The position numbers were made by a program, and so were the translations under genes. Below are positions 39,732 through 50,886 of a DNA stretch of 64,000 bases, piece after piece (within the stretch, counting starts at the first letter, position 1; each line of letters starts with the position of its first letter). The stretch lies in assembly GCA_009921165.1 (NCBI GenBank), contig RFYI01000001.1, positions 1-64,000 of the forward strand. The letters run 5' to 3'. The notes below the pieces were generated by a model that did not search any database, was not told the origin of the DNA, and saw nothing but the letters and a program-made list of their open reading frames with translations. Source of the stretch: Actinomycetota bacterium. GTDB lineage: Bacteria > Actinomycetota > Actinomycetes > Actinomycetales > Microbacteriaceae.

Positions 39732-40298
39732 TTGAATCAGATTGTCTTAGGAATTGATCCTGGGCTAACCCGTTGCGGTTTTGGTGTCATTTCAAGACGT
39801 TCATCTCGGGAAGTTAGCTTCGTAAAAGTTGGAGTTATCCAATCGTCCTCAAAGATGGAGTTGACCGAGAGAATTGCCTCAATTGGCTCTGCAGTCGCCA
39901 AACTCTTAGATGACAGCAAACCCGATCAAGTCGCCATCGAAAGAGTATTCGCGCAACAAAACATGCACACGGTAATGGGTGTGGCTCAGATTTCCGGCGT
40001 AGTCGTCTACTTATGCCACGAGAGAAAAATTCCAGTAACCTTTTACACTCCCACGGAAGTCAAAGCTGCTGTTACTGGCAGTGGGAGGGCGAATAAGTCT
40101 CAGGTGACCAACATGGTTATGAAGATTTTGAAGTTGAAGACAATGCCAAAGCCTGCCGACGCTGCCGACGCACTCGCAATTGCTATCACTGCCGCCTGGC
40201 GCGGAGGTAACCAAATCTTGGATAAGTCGAAAAACACGGTAGAGACAGCAGCGCAGCAAAAATGGCGAACAGCTATCTCCGCATCCAAGAAACTTTGA
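39732..40298 (+). CDS. ruvC: Crossover junction endodeoxyribonuclease RuvC
   Basis: VLGIDPGLTRCGFGV; AIERVFAQQNMHTVMGVAQ. Confidence 0.96.
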   Translation: MNQIVLGIDPGLTRCGFGVISRRSSREVSFVKVGVIQSSSKMELTERIASIGSAVAKLLDDSKPDQVAIERVFAQQNMHTVMGVAQISGVVVYLCHERKIPVTFYTPTEVKAAVTGSGRANKSQVTNMVMKILKLKTMPKPADAADALAIAITAAWRGGNQILDKSKNTVETAAQQKWRTAISASKKL

Positions 40299-40321
40299 AT
40301 GCTGAGAGTTAGTCTTTACCT

Positions 40322-40915
40322 GTGATTGCCTCACTTAAAGGAATAGTAACCAGATCATCACTCGGTCAAGTAGTGCTCGAGGTTCACGATGTTGGTTATA
40401 TTGTTCATCTGACCCTCGATGCAAGTTCGAAGATCTCCTCAGGGGATTCGTTATCGCTAAATATTGCGCATGTAATAAAGGAGGATTCTGAAACGCTGTA
40501 CGGTTTCTTAGCAATTGAAGAATTGGAAGCGTTTCAACTACTCTGTTCGGTCAACGGTGTCGGTCCTAAGTCCGCTCTCGCTGTTCTTGGTCAATTAGGG
40601 GTTTCGGGCATAGCGACTGCAGTGGGAACTGCAGATGACTCTTTATTCCGTTCAGTTTCTGGAATCGGTCCAAAGACAGCAAAGTTAATCGTGCTTTCAC
40701 TAACTGGCAAATTGGTAGGCACAGCTGGTTCGAAACCATCATTGATCAGCGACACAGTAGTTGATGCTCTTGTAGGTCTTGGTTACGCAGATCGTCAGGC
40801 TCGGTCTGCAGTTGATACGGTTTCCAAAGAACATCCCGATTTAGCTCAGCAAGAATTGCTCAAAAGATCCTTAGCCGCCTTGTCTCTGAGTAGAAAGGTG
40901 ACCAGAGATGAGTGA
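40322..40915 (+). CDS. ruvA: Holliday junction branch migration protein RuvA
   Basis: [35 protein letters not shown]. Confidence 0.96.
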   Translation: MIASLKGIVTRSSLGQVVLEVHDVGYIVHLTLDASSKISSGDSLSLNIAHVIKEDSETLYGFLAIEELEAFQLLCSVNGVGPKSALAVLGQLGVSGIATAVGTADDSLFRSVSGIGPKTAKLIVLSLTGKLVGTAGSKPSLISDTVVDALVGLGYADRQARSAVDTVSKEHPDLAQQELLKRSLAALSLSRKVTRDE

Positions 40916-41927
40916 TGAGTTGCTTGGAACTGAGGCTGACGCTTCAGATTTAGTTTTTGAATCTGCAATCAGACCCCAATCGTTAGTTGAGTTCATAGGA
41001 CAAACTAAGGTTCGCGAACAAATTCAGCTTTTGATTGACGCAGCCACCATGCAACAGAGAACCGCGGATCACATACTTCTGGCTGGCCCTCCTGGGCTAG
41101 GCAAAACAACATTGGCAATGATTGTCGCTCAAGAATCCAAAAGACCTCTCCGAATGACTAGTGGACCAGCAATTCAACACGCAGGTGATCTAGCTGCAGT
41201 ACTATCTTCTTTGTCCGCTGGCGAAGTCCTTTTCATCGACGAAATTCATCGCATGTCTAGATCAGCCGAGGAGATGCTTTACCTGGCCATGGAGGATTTC
41301 CGCGTTGACGTTATGGTTGGTAAGGGAGCAGGAGCCACTAGCATTTCGTTGGATCTTGACCCGTTTACTCTTGTAGGGGCAACAACGAGAAGCGGACTAC
41401 TGCCAAACCCTTTGCGAGATCGATTTGGTTTCACTGCGAACCTTGATTTCTATAGCGACCATGAGTTGGAACAGGTGGTTTCGAGGGCTGCTAAGTTAAT
41501 GCATCTTGAAATAGATCGAGACTCAGTAGGATCAATCGCTTCAAGATCCAGAGGCACACCACGAATTGCCAACAGATTGCTTAGAAGAGTTCGTGATTTC
41601 GCTCTAGTGAACTCTGGTGGCATCGTTTCGGAGTCGACCGTTCAATCTGCGCTAAACCTTTACGAAGTTGACGCAATGGGCTTGGATCGATTGGATAGGC
41701 TCGTCCTCGAGACTCTAATTCTGCGATTTGAAGGCAAGCCTGTGGGGCTAAGCACCCTAAGTGTCGCAATTGGGGAGGAACCAGACACGATTGAAACGGT
41801 AGTAGAGCCATTCCTGCTCCGAATCGGCCTAATTGCACGCACCGCACGGGGTCGCCAAGCCACAGTCGCGGGCTATAAACACCTTGGGATTACCCCGCCT
41901 TCTGGATTTACGGGCTTATTCGACTAG
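40908..41927 (+). CDS. ruvB: Holliday junction helicase RuvB
   Basis: [38 protein letters not shown]. Confidence 0.97.
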   Translation: MSDELLGTEADASDLVFESAIRPQSLVEFIGQTKVREQIQLLIDAATMQQRTADHILLAGPPGLGKTTLAMIVAQESKRPLRMTSGPAIQHAGDLAAVLSSLSAGEVLFIDEIHRMSRSAEEMLYLAMEDFRVDVMVGKGAGATSISLDLDPFTLVGATTRSGLLPNPLRDRFGFTANLDFYSDHELEQVVSRAAKLMHLEIDRDSVGSIASRSRGTPRIANRLLRRVRDFALVNSGGIVSESTVQSALNLYEVDAMGLDRLDRLVLETLILRFEGKPVGLSTLSVAIGEEPDTIETVVEPFLLRIGLIARTARGRQATVAGYKHLGITPPSGFTGLFD

Positions 41928-41980
41928 AGAGTCGCTTATAATCGAGTAGTTGTCGCAAATTTCTAGCGGATTGGTTCAAA

Positions 41981-42373
41981 ATGCCTTCAAATACCAATGA
42001 TTACTCATTAGTGATCATTCTTTTAGTCTTCGTTGCCTTCATGTTCTTTAGCGGTCGTCGTAGAAAGGCCGCTGCGAGTCAGCTTGCCAACTCAGTCAAG
42101 GTGGGGGCAGAAGTGGTCATGATAGGTGGAATCACTGGGAAAGTTGCGTCTATTGGGGACTCAACGTTAGTTGTTGAAACTACACCTGGAACGAGAATTG
42201 AGTTCCTGAAGGCAGCGGTGCGCTCTGTCTCGACGCCGAGTCTAGATAAAGTTAAGGCACCAGCTGTTCCAGTAAAGAAATCAGCGGCTCCGAAAACTCC
42301 TGTTGCTAACAAACCAGCAACCACCAAAGTAGCAAAACCATCATCATCAGCAACGAAGAAAACCGCTAAGTAG
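41981..42373 (+). CDS. yajC: Preprotein translocase subunit YajC with Lys/Ala/Pro-rich tail
   Basis: Single TM, VGAEVVMIGGITGKVASI; precedes secD. Confidence 0.92.
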   Translation: MPSNTNDYSLVIILLVFVAFMFFSGRRRKAAASQLANSVKVGAEVVMIGGITGKVASIGDSTLVVETTPGTRIEFLKAAVRSVSTPSLDKVKAPAVPVKKSAAPKTPVANKPATTKVAKPSSSATKKTAK

Positions 42374-42403
42374 CGGATATTTTTAGCAAAGTTAGGCACA
42401 ACC

Positions 42404-44098
42404 ATGTCTGAAAAGAACAGTGTTTCTAGAGCCGCAGTTAAGTCTTTGACTTGGTTGCTAGTCATCATGTTTGGAATCGTAGGGATTATCGCAGCAAACA
42501 TGGCTGCAGGTGAAAAGAAGGCTACCTTCACACCAAATCTTGCCCTGGATCTCTCCGGTGGAACTCAGATTATCCTTACCCCAATCGTCGAAAAGGGTAA
42601 GGACGTTCTTCCAGAACAACTTACCCAGGCGGTTTCCATCATCAGACAGCGTGTCGACTCAACGGGTGTTTCCGAATCTCAGATAAACACTTCCGGAAAC
42701 AACATCGTGGTTTCGATTCCTGGCATCCCAGATAAAAATACTCTCGCACTAATCAAGAGTTCCGCAAAGCTTGAATTCAGATCTGTGTTAGTGGCCTCTA
42801 CTGGCACAAAAACTCAAATAGGTAAAAAAGGGAGCAAGCCTATTCGTACTTCAGGCGCTACACCTAAAAACCCTAGCGACTTGAATTATGTCTCTGCGGA
42901 TTTGCAACGCAAGTACGAGAAGCTCGATTGCTCGAAAACATTCCGTAAACCTGGGCAGATCGATCCAGTCGACAAGCCCCTGGTTACCTGTGATAGAGGG
43001 CTGGCGGAGAAATACATTCTTGGACCAGTCGAACTCAGTGGTGAGGATCTATCAACTGCCGATGCTGGAACTGTAAACGGAGCAAATGGCGTTAGCACAA
43101 ACGAATGGGCAGTAAACCTTTCATTCAATGCCGCTGGTGGCGACAAATTCGGAAAAATAACGCAAAGACTCTTTCCACTTAAGGAGCCGCAGAACCGCTT
43201 CGCTGTCACTGTCGATGGATACGTGATTACCGCTCCTAGGACGCAAGCTGTTATCACTGGTGGGACAGCTCAGATTACTGGAAGTTTTGATCAAAAGAGT
43301 TCGTCAGTTTTAGCTGATCAACTGAAGTACGGTTCACTGCCTATATCATTTACTGTTCAGTCTCAGGAGAACATTTCCGCAACGCTTGGTTCAGAGCAGT
43401 TACAGGCCGGCTTGTTAGCTGGACTCATCGGACTCCTTCTAGTTATCGGTTACTCCGTTTTCCAATACAAAGGTCTCGCAGTACTAACTATCGGTTCGTT
43501 ATCGATTGCAGCAATATTGACTTACATCATGATTGCCCTTCTCACATGGCGACAGGATTACCGACTTTCGCTCTCAGGAATTGCAGGTCTGATCGTGGCC
43601 ATCGGTATCACAGCTGACTCATTTATCGTTTACTTCGAACGAGTGCGTGATGAACTACGTGAGGGAAAGTCCCTTGCTGTAGCAGTTGAGACTGGTTGGG
43701 CCCGAGCCAAGCGCACAATTCTTGTTTCAGATGCTGTCAGCCTTCTAGCTGCTGCTACCTTGTTCCTTTTGACAGTTGGAAACGTCAAAGGTTTCGCTTT
43801 CACCTTAGGACTTACCACATTGGTAGACCTTGCGATTGTCTGGCTATTTACTTACCCAACATTTAGATTGTTGGCACAGACTAAGTTCTTCTCATCCGGC
43901 GGAAAGTTCACAGGACTCGAACTCAGAGAAGCTGCTTCGTTTGGCTACACAGGTAGAGGTCAATTTAGAGTGTCTGCAGATGTTTCTAGCGGGAAGGCGG
44001 CAAGATCATCGAAGGAAGCCCAACGTAGACAGACTATTGCTGAACGCAAAGCGGCTGGAGAGACTCAGAACACAACTAATCAAGAGGAAGGTAACTAA
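42404..44098 (+). CDS. secD: Protein translocase subunit SecD
   Basis: LALDLSGGTQIIL; GIAGLIVAIGITADSFIVYFERVRDE. Confidence 0.96.
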   Translation: MSEKNSVSRAAVKSLTWLLVIMFGIVGIIAANMAAGEKKATFTPNLALDLSGGTQIILTPIVEKGKDVLPEQLTQAVSIIRQRVDSTGVSESQINTSGNNIVVSIPGIPDKNTLALIKSSAKLEFRSVLVASTGTKTQIGKKGSKPIRTSGATPKNPSDLNYVSADLQRKYEKLDCSKTFRKPGQIDPVDKPLVTCDRGLAEKYILGPVELSGEDLSTADAGTVNGANGVSTNEWAVNLSFNAAGGDKFGKITQRLFPLKEPQNRFAVTVDGYVITAPRTQAVITGGTAQITGSFDQKSSSVLADQLKYGSLPISFTVQSQENISATLGSEQLQAGLLAGLIGLLLVIGYSVFQYKGLAVLTIGSLSIAAILTYIMIALLTWRQDYRLSLSGIAGLIVAIGITADSFIVYFERVRDELREGKSLAVAVETGWARAKRTILVSDAVSLLAAATLFLLTVGNVKGFAFTLGLTTLVDLAIVWLFTYPTFRLLAQTKFFSSGGKFTGLELREAASFGYTGRGQFRVSADVSSGKAARSSKEAQRRQTIAERKAAGETQNTTNQEEGN

Positions 44099-45072
44099 TG
44101 TCTCGCTTTTCAGATTTTGGTAACCAGCTATACAGCGGTCAACGTTCAATTGACTTCGTTGGGCGCAGGAAATTTTTCTATGTTATTGCTCTAGCAATGC
44201 TCGCACTCGCTATCCTTATTCCAATGACCCGAGGTGGCTTCAATTTCGGTATCGAGTTCAAGGGTGGATCAGAATATCGTATCTCTGCCAGCAAAGTTGA
44301 CTCAACACTCATTGCTGAAAAGGCAGTTCACAAGATCGTTGACAACATACAAGTTAATACAACTCGCATTGGAGCTGACACGATACGTGTTCAAACACCT
44401 CAGCTAAGTGATACCCAATCTGAGAAAGTTCGCCTTGCATTAGCAAAGGCATACAAGGTTGTGGACAGTAATGTTGCTAGTTCATTCATTGGTCCGAACT
44501 GGGGAGCAGACATAACTTCAAAAGCAATCTCTGGGTTACTTACCTTTATCGTGCTAGCGGCAATTTTGATGGCCCTCTATTTCAGAACCCTTAAGATGAG
44601 TGTTGCCGCAATGTTGGCTCTTGCGCACGACCTTGTCATAACTGCAGGAATTTATGGTGCCCTCGGTTTCGAGGTGACTCCTGCGGCAGTTATCGGATTC
44701 CTAACTATTCTCGGTTATTCGCTTTACGACACTGTTGTTGTTTTTGACAAGATTCGGGAAAACACCAATGAAGTTGAATTTAGTGAGACCGCGACCTTCA
44801 AGGAACGTGTTAACTTAGCGATCAACCAAACTTTAGTGAGATCGATAAACACATCAGTCGTGGCAGTTCTTCCAGTTGCAGCCATCTTGTTTATTGGCGC
44901 ATATGTGCTAGGAGCTGGAACTCTCCGTGACATCTCGCTAGCGCTTTTCATTGGAATTTTGGTCGGCACTTATTCGACAATCTTTATCGCGGCCCCGTTT
45001 TATTCTCAGCTACGTGAGGGTGAAACCAAGTATGTTAAGGCTGCCGCAAAGGTTTTTGCCAAAAGAGCGTAA
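44098..45072 (+). CDS. secF: Protein translocase subunit SecF
   Basis: FNFGIEFKGGSEYRI; IGFLTILGYSLYDTVVVFDKIREN. Confidence 0.96.
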   Translation: MSRFSDFGNQLYSGQRSIDFVGRRKFFYVIALAMLALAILIPMTRGGFNFGIEFKGGSEYRISASKVDSTLIAEKAVHKIVDNIQVNTTRIGADTIRVQTPQLSDTQSEKVRLALAKAYKVVDSNVASSFIGPNWGADITSKAISGLLTFIVLAAILMALYFRTLKMSVAAMLALAHDLVITAGIYGALGFEVTPAAVIGFLTILGYSLYDTVVVFDKIRENTNEVEFSETATFKERVNLAINQTLVRSINTSVVAVLPVAAILFIGAYVLGAGTLRDISLALFIGILVGTYSTIFIAAPFYSQLREGETKYVKAAAKVFAKRA

Positions 45073-45121
45073 ACCAGTACTGTCAGGATAGTCTTTAGGG
45101 AACTGTTACAAAGAGGAAGTC

Positions 45122-47368
45122 ATGACAGATATCTCTGGTGGAGGAGCCTTGGCTGCTCTTCGCAGTCGCCTGCCAAAGATATTTACTAGACCAACACCAG
45201 ATACCAACATCTCTGAAGTAATCCAAACCGCCAAACTTAGTCATCCAAAGAGCGATTTCGCCATCGTTGAAAAGGCTTACCAAATAGCCGAAAAGGCCCA
45301 TGCCGGGCAAACACGAAAGAGCGGAGATCCGTACATCACCCATCCAGTTGCGGTGGCCCAGATACTTGCTGATCTTGGTATCGGCACTGCCGGCTTAGCT
45401 GCGGCTTTACTTCACGACACAGTGGAAGACACCCAGTATTCGCTAGACCAGTTGCGAATTGATTTCGGCGAAGAAATTGCCATGCTGGTGGATGGTGTTA
45501 CCAAATTAGACAAAGTCAAATTTGGAGACGCCGCACAAGCTGAGACAGTTCGCAAAATGGTCGTCGCTATGTCTAAAGATATTCGTGTGCTAGTGATCAA
45601 ACTTGCTGACCGATTGCACAACGCAAGAACATGGGGCTTTGTTCCCGAGGAGAAGGCACGCACCAAGGCTCAAGAAACTTTAGAAATCTATGCCCCACTT
45701 GCTCATCGTCTAGGAATTAGCACCATCAAATGGGAGCTTGAGGATATTTCGTTTTCGGTATTGTATCCAAAGGTCTACGACGAGATTGTGAACTTGGTCC
45801 GTCAGCGTTCTCCCAAGCGCGAGGAATTTATCCAATCCGTAATTGGAGCGATTGAGGACGACCTTAAGGAGAATAAGGTCAAGGGAAAGGTTGCTGGAAG
45901 ACCGAAGCAGTACTACTCGATTTATCAAAAGATGGTGATTCGAGGTAGAGAGTTTGATGATATCTATGATCTGGTTGGTATCAGGGTTATTGTTCCGGAC
46001 GTGCGAGATTGCTATGCAATTCTAGGTTCTATTCACGCTAGATGGAACCCAGTCCCAGGACGCTTCAAAGATTACATAGCGATGCCTAAGTTCAATCTGT
46101 ATCAATCTCTACACACCACGGTAATTGGACCAAACGGTAGGCCAGTCGAGATTCAAATACGAACTCAAGAAATGCATAATCGGGCAGAATACGGAGTTGC
46201 GGCTCATTGGAAATATAAGGAGTCTGGCTCGGACAAGACCATTAGTACAGAGGATGATTTGGTTTGGCTTAAGCACCTATCCGATTGGCAACATGAGACT
46301 GCCGATCCCTCCGAATTCCTTGATGCACTTCGGTTTGAGATCGGCGCTAAAGAGGTTTATGCATTTACGCCAAAGGGACGCGTAATAGGACTGACCAGAG
46401 GCTCAACTCCGGTTGACTTCGCCTACGCGGTGCATACTGAGATTGGCCACAGAACTATGGGGGCAAAAGTCAACGGTAGATTGGTGCCATTGGAAACGAA
46501 TCTGCATTCGGGCGATGTAGTTGAGATTCTCACCTCCAAGTCTCAAGAAGCCGGTCCATCTCAAGATTGGTTGCAATTTGCTGCCTCTCAACGTGCGAAG
46601 TCCAAGATAAAAGCATGGTTTTCAGCAGAACGCAAAGACGAAGCCATAGAGCGCGGCAAAGATCTCTTAGCGAAGGCACTTAGAAAGCAAAACCTACCGA
46701 TTCAGCGAGCTTTGGCTGCGGACAGCCTTCTGAAGATATCCAGCGACCTACGCTACTCAGAGGCTTCTGACCTCTATGCAGCAATTGGCGATAACCATCT
46801 GTCTGCTCAATCCGTGGTTGAAAAAATGGCATCAGCGTTGTCGGCAGAGGAAGACTCAGAGGAGGCCGTGTTCGAGATTCCGATTCACACTACTTCCCTC
46901 AACAGAGTTCGAACAACTGATTCAGGAATTCTTGTTGCAGGGGATTCCGATGTGATGGTTAAATTGGCCCGCTGTTGCACTCCAGTTCCAGGAGATCCAA
47001 TTCTTGGGTTTATTACTCGCGCTACCGGGGTATCGGTTCATAGGAGTGACTGCCGAAACGCTGATGATCTTCGTTCACAACCAGAGAGACTTATCGAGGT
47101 TGCCTGGGTTCCAAATTCAAAAAGCCTATTCTTAGTGCAAATTCAGATCGAAGCTCTAGACCGAGGAGGGTTGCTGAGTGACGTTACCAGAGTACTCAGC
47201 GAGCACCATGTGAATATTCTTTCTGCATCTGTATCTACAAGAGCAGACCGGGTTGCACTGAGCAGATTCGTTTTCGAAATGAGCAATCCATCAACGCTTG
47301 AAGGTCTTCTAAATGCAGTTCGACAAATCGACAACGTTTATGACGTCTATCGCGTTAAGAATGGTTAG
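45122..47368 (+). CDS. relA: Bifunctional (p)ppGpp synthetase/hydrolase, RelA/SpoT family
   Basis: HD domain LLHDTVEDT, KLADRLHNART; synthetase YQSLHTTVIGP; TGS and ACT domains. Confidence 0.96.
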   Translation: MTDISGGGALAALRSRLPKIFTRPTPDTNISEVIQTAKLSHPKSDFAIVEKAYQIAEKAHAGQTRKSGDPYITHPVAVAQILADLGIGTAGLAAALLHDTVEDTQYSLDQLRIDFGEEIAMLVDGVTKLDKVKFGDAAQAETVRKMVVAMSKDIRVLVIKLADRLHNARTWGFVPEEKARTKAQETLEIYAPLAHRLGISTIKWELEDISFSVLYPKVYDEIVNLVRQRSPKREEFIQSVIGAIEDDLKENKVKGKVAGRPKQYYSIYQKMVIRGREFDDIYDLVGIRVIVPDVRDCYAILGSIHARWNPVPGRFKDYIAMPKFNLYQSLHTTVIGPNGRPVEIQIRTQEMHNRAEYGVAAHWKYKESGSDKTISTEDDLVWLKHLSDWQHETADPSEFLDALRFEIGAKEVYAFTPKGRVIGLTRGSTPVDFAYAVHTEIGHRTMGAKVNGRLVPLETNLHSGDVVEILTSKSQEAGPSQDWLQFAASQRAKSKIKAWFSAERKDEAIERGKDLLAKALRKQNLPIQRALAADSLLKISSDLRYSEASDLYAAIGDNHLSAQSVVEKMASALSAEEDSEEAVFEIPIHTTSLNRVRTTDSGILVAGDSDVMVKLARCCTPVPGDPILGFITRATGVSVHRSDCRNADDLRSQPERLIEVAWVPNSKSLFLVQIQIEALDRGGLLSDVTRVLSEHHVNILSASVSTRADRVALSRFVFEMSNPSTLEGLLNAVRQIDNVYDVYRVKNG

Positions 47369-48597
47369 GCGTTAGCAACCACTACAGCTAACCAAGCCTG
47401 CTTTGTCTCTAGAGCCTCTTGGGCCTTGGCTATTTTTCCAGCATCACCTGAATCCTTGGCCTGTGCCAACTCCATTTCAAGCTTCGCGATTGAAGCCTCC
47501 AACTGACTTCGAACAGAGTTAGTTCTGTCGATAGTTGATGGGTCGGTCTTACGCCAATTCTCAGCTTCAATATTTCTAATTTTTTGCTCGACTGCCTTTA
47601 GACGATCTTCTGTAGATTTGATTGAATCACGCGGCACCTTGCCAGCTTTTTCCCAACGCGCCTGAATGTTCTTCATGGCGGACTTGGCTGCATCCAAGTC
47701 TGTAACATCGATCTTTTCGGCATCCTCTAGAATCTCTAGCTTAACCTTCAGGTTGGCAGCAAACTCTACGTTCTCAGCTTCAACTCTGGCACTTTTCGCA
47801 GCATAGATAGCATCTCCAGCTACTTTGAATCTAGCCCATAGAGTGTCGTCAACTTTGGTCTTAGTTTTAGGTAGTGCCTTCCAGGCGTCAAGCAATTCAC
47901 GGTAGGCAATAGCCGCGTCTGCACCTTTCTCAACTAGAGCTTCAGCCTTTGCTACTAAATCTGACTTGGCGGTTTTGCTGGCTTTAACTAGTGCATCTTG
48001 ACTAGCGAAATATGACCGTTTATTCGCATCAAAAGTATTTCTTGCTTTTGAAAAGCGGTGCCAAAGCTCATCAGCAGTCTTCTTCGAAACCTTAGCGGAG
48101 CTTTTTTGAAGCGACTGCCATGTTGCGAAAAGTTCAATCATCTTGGCGGAGGCTACTTTGTAGTTGGTCTTGAGTGGATTACTAGCTGCAATCTTCTCTG
48201 CTTCCGTGACAAGCGCTTCACGAGCTAATAACGCAGCAGCAACTTCCTTTGCGTGGTTCTCTGCAGCTTCTGCAAGCAGGGTAATTATGCTTTCTTGCAC
48301 TGCTACAACTCTGTTTCGCAATGTCTGAATGTCGCCGATTGCCTGAGGTTCCCGCAGCTCTTCTAGTGTCTTGAGAGCGGACTTGTTGATAGATTTTGCG
48401 TCCGCCTTCGCCTTCACTCGCTGCTCCAGTAACCGCACAGATGAAACTAAATCATCATATTTCTTTACATAGAGAGCTAAGGCATCCTCGGGAGATAACT
48501 CAGGCTGGGATCCAATAAGACGTTCGACACCTGCGTCTAGAACATAGATGTTACCGTTTTCATCGACGCGGCCGTGGTTTGTCTGAACTGTTGACAA
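47365..48597 (-). CDS. DUF349 domain-containing protein
   Basis: Coiled coil with repeated LWARFK/LWHRFS...AWKALPKTK motifs. Confidence 0.88.
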   Translation of the reverse strand: MSTVQTNHGRVDENGNIYVLDAGVERLIGSQPELSPEDALALYVKKYDDLVSSVRLLEQRVKAKADAKSINKSALKTLEELREPQAIGDIQTLRNRVVAVQESIITLLAEAAENHAKEVAAALLAREALVTEAEKIAASNPLKTNYKVASAKMIELFATWQSLQKSSAKVSKKTADELWHRFSKARNTFDANKRSYFASQDALVKASKTAKSDLVAKAEALVEKGADAAIAYRELLDAWKALPKTKTKVDDTLWARFKVAGDAIYAAKSARVEAENVEFAANLKVKLEILEDAEKIDVTDLDAAKSAMKNIQARWEKAGKVPRDSIKSTEDRLKAVEQKIRNIEAENWRKTDPSTIDRTNSVRSQLEASIAKLEMELAQAKDSGDAGKIAKAQEALETKQAWLAVVVANA

Positions 48598-48611
48598 TTG
48601 TTGCTCCCTAG

Positions 48612-49430
48612 TTACTGTTTTTTAGACAGTTTGATTGACTTTATGTTTGTTGCAATCTTCGGAGGACCGTCTGAGTTGCCTTTCTTAGTCCCAGCTTTGA
48701 TGATTGAATTCAATTTTGAGAGCCCACTCGTAACTTCTCCGAATACTGAGTAACCTCCTACAGCATCATTTGGGATTTTAGAATCTGCATAGACGATGAA
48801 GAACTGGCTTCCCATCGATTTTGCGTCGCCTGATCTTCTCGCCATGGCAAGCCAACCCTTCTTATAAGTTGGAACTTCACCCTTGGCAGCTTCTGGAGCA
48901 TTTTCTATAGGACCGAATCGATAGCCTGGGTCACCAGTTCCGTCGCCTCTGTTATCTCCACACTGCAGAACGAAAATGCCTGAGGTGGTTAGACGTGAAC
49001 AAGGAACTCCGTTATAGAAGCCATCAGTATTAGACAACTTGATAAAGTTTCCAACTGCCTGAGGAGCTTCATTACCGTGCAGGGTAATCTTTAGAGTTTG
49101 GTTATTGATAACCATTTTTCCGGTCCAGTCACGACATTCTGAAATTGCTGCGTCAGGAATCTGGGCTGGGTTTGGTTTTCCATCAACATCAGGGAAATGA
49201 GTTTGAGTGAAGTGAATACATGCGGAGGGCGAAACACCCGGCCCAAAACTGAAGTATAAAAATTGAGAGGCGGATGCAATCAGAATGACGGCAGCGGTAA
49301 CAATCACTGCAAGTCTGTTGTCTTTGTTGCGAACAGCAACTCTGTGATCCACTATGTTCTGTTTAGCCTCGAAACTCTTCAAACTCTTCTTTGCTGAAGC
49401 TTCTAAGCTGCTGATCTTTTTCTTTGACAA
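48612..49430 (-). CDS. Membrane-anchored peptidyl-prolyl cis-trans isomerase (cyclophilin type)
   Basis: N-terminal TM, NFIKLSNTDGFYNGVPCSRL, GSQFFIVYADS. Confidence 0.92.
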   Translation of the reverse strand: MSKKKISSLEASAKKSLKSFEAKQNIVDHRVAVRNKDNRLAVIVTAAVILIASASQFLYFSFGPGVSPSACIHFTQTHFPDVDGKPNPAQIPDAAISECRDWTGKMVINNQTLKITLHGNEAPQAVGNFIKLSNTDGFYNGVPCSRLTTSGIFVLQCGDNRGDGTGDPGYRFGPIENAPEAAKGEVPTYKKGWLAMARRSGDAKSMGSQFFIVYADSKIPNDAVGGYSVFGEVTSGLSKLNSIIKAGTKKGNSDGPPKIATNIKSIKLSKKQ

Positions 49431-49494
49431 TTTTGCCTCCGTTTAGGGTACAGATTGATTTTAGAGTAGTTCGCCAAGGGTTTAACCTTAGAGA

Positions 49495-50802
49495 GTGAAT
49501 ACAGAAGGACTTTTTGACTACCCGGTGGGGATGCCGCTTGCTGCGCGAATGAGGCCGCTGACATTGACGGAGTTTGCTGGACAGGCTCACATCGTCTTTG
49601 AAGGCGGACCTTTGACCGCTTTTATGACCAAAATGGCTTCCACTAAAGCTCCTCCTTCAATACTCTTATACGGACCTCCTGGTACTGGTAAAACTACTTT
49701 GGCTCGAATTTTGGCAAATTCTGGTGGTAGAAGGCTTATCGAGGTAAGCGCAATCAACTCCTCGATAAAGGATTTAAGGGCCGCAATTGAAGAATCCAAT
49801 AGATCTCTAATGGCAGGTGGCTTAGCAGCCATCGTTTTCATTGATGAAATTCATAGATTCACTAAAGTTCAGCAGGAATCGGTCCTGCAAGCGGTCGAAG
49901 ACGGCGAAATAGTTCTGATTGGTGCAACAACTGAAAATCCTCTATTTGCTCTGACTTCTGCGTTGGTGTCCCGAGCAACCTTGCTCCGACTGGAGCCTCT
50001 CTCGGATGGGGATTTGTGTTCAATTTTGATTCGAGCAATGGTTGATGAACGAGGCCTAAACTCTAGATTCACCGCTTCGCCCAACGTGCTCAAGGAAATC
50101 GCTCGACTTTCTGGGGGTGATGCACGAAAGTCCCTGTCGATTCTTGAGACCATTGCCGTGACGGCCGAAAACTCGGACTCTAAGGAGCTTACGCTCGGGG
50201 CACTGAAAGCCAGCATGCCCGTAGCACTGGCTAGGTACGACGCCACTGGCGACCAACACTACGACATCATCAGCGCATTCATAAAATCTATTAGGGGTTC
50301 CGATCCGGATGCAGCACTTCACTGGCTTGCCAGAATGATTGAAGGCGGTGAAGACCCTAGGTTTATCGCACGTCGGCTAGTTATCTTGGCATCCGAAGAC
50401 ATTGGCCTGGCAGACCCATCTGCTTTAGGGCTGGCGAACTCAACTATGACTGTCGTTGCCCAGATTGGAATGCCTGAAGGTCGAATTCCCCTTGCGTCAA
50501 CAACTATTTACCTGGCTTTAGCTCCCAAATCAAATTCTGCTTATGTCGCCATAAATAGCGCGCTAGCAGATGTAAAAGCTGGTTTCACGCCACCGGTTCC
50601 ATCTCACCTAAGGTCTTCCTTCATAGAGGACGATCGGATCGGTTACGAGTATCCTCATGATCTCAAAACAGGGGTGTCGAGTCAGCTCTATCTACCTGAA
50701 GGCCAGCCAGAAAAGCAGTATTACATACCAAAGGACTCTGGGTTCGAACAGACCATCTTAGAAAGACTCAACAGAATACTTGGCTTGAGAAAGCGTTCAT
50801 AA
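49495..50802 (+). CDS. rarA: Replication-associated recombination protein A (MgsA/RarA AAA+ ATPase)
   Basis: LYGPPGTGKTTLARILA, FIDEIHRF, VEDGEIVLIGATTENP. Confidence 0.95.
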   Translation: MNTEGLFDYPVGMPLAARMRPLTLTEFAGQAHIVFEGGPLTAFMTKMASTKAPPSILLYGPPGTGKTTLARILANSGGRRLIEVSAINSSIKDLRAAIEESNRSLMAGGLAAIVFIDEIHRFTKVQQESVLQAVEDGEIVLIGATTENPLFALTSALVSRATLLRLEPLSDGDLCSILIRAMVDERGLNSRFTASPNVLKEIARLSGGDARKSLSILETIAVTAENSDSKELTLGALKASMPVALARYDATGDQHYDIISAFIKSIRGSDPDAALHWLARMIEGGEDPRFIARRLVILASEDIGLADPSALGLANSTMTVVAQIGMPEGRIPLASTTIYLALAPKSNSAYVAINSALADVKAGFTPPVPSHLRSSFIEDDRIGYEYPHDLKTGVSSQLYLPEGQPEKQYYIPKDSGFEQTILERLNRILGLRKRS

Positions 50803-50859
50803 GCCTTATCACTAGCATCTACGGCTCTGTCACTGCTAAGATTGAAAGGTTGCCGACCA

Positions 50860-50886
50860 AGTAGCGTTCATGGCTGCGAACCTACT
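50860..50886 (+). promoter_or_regulatory. Hairpin in the ~160-nt rpsD upstream region (candidate leader element)
   Basis: AGTAG-c-GTTC [ATGGCTGC] GAAC-CTACT inverted repeat. Confidence 0.4.
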
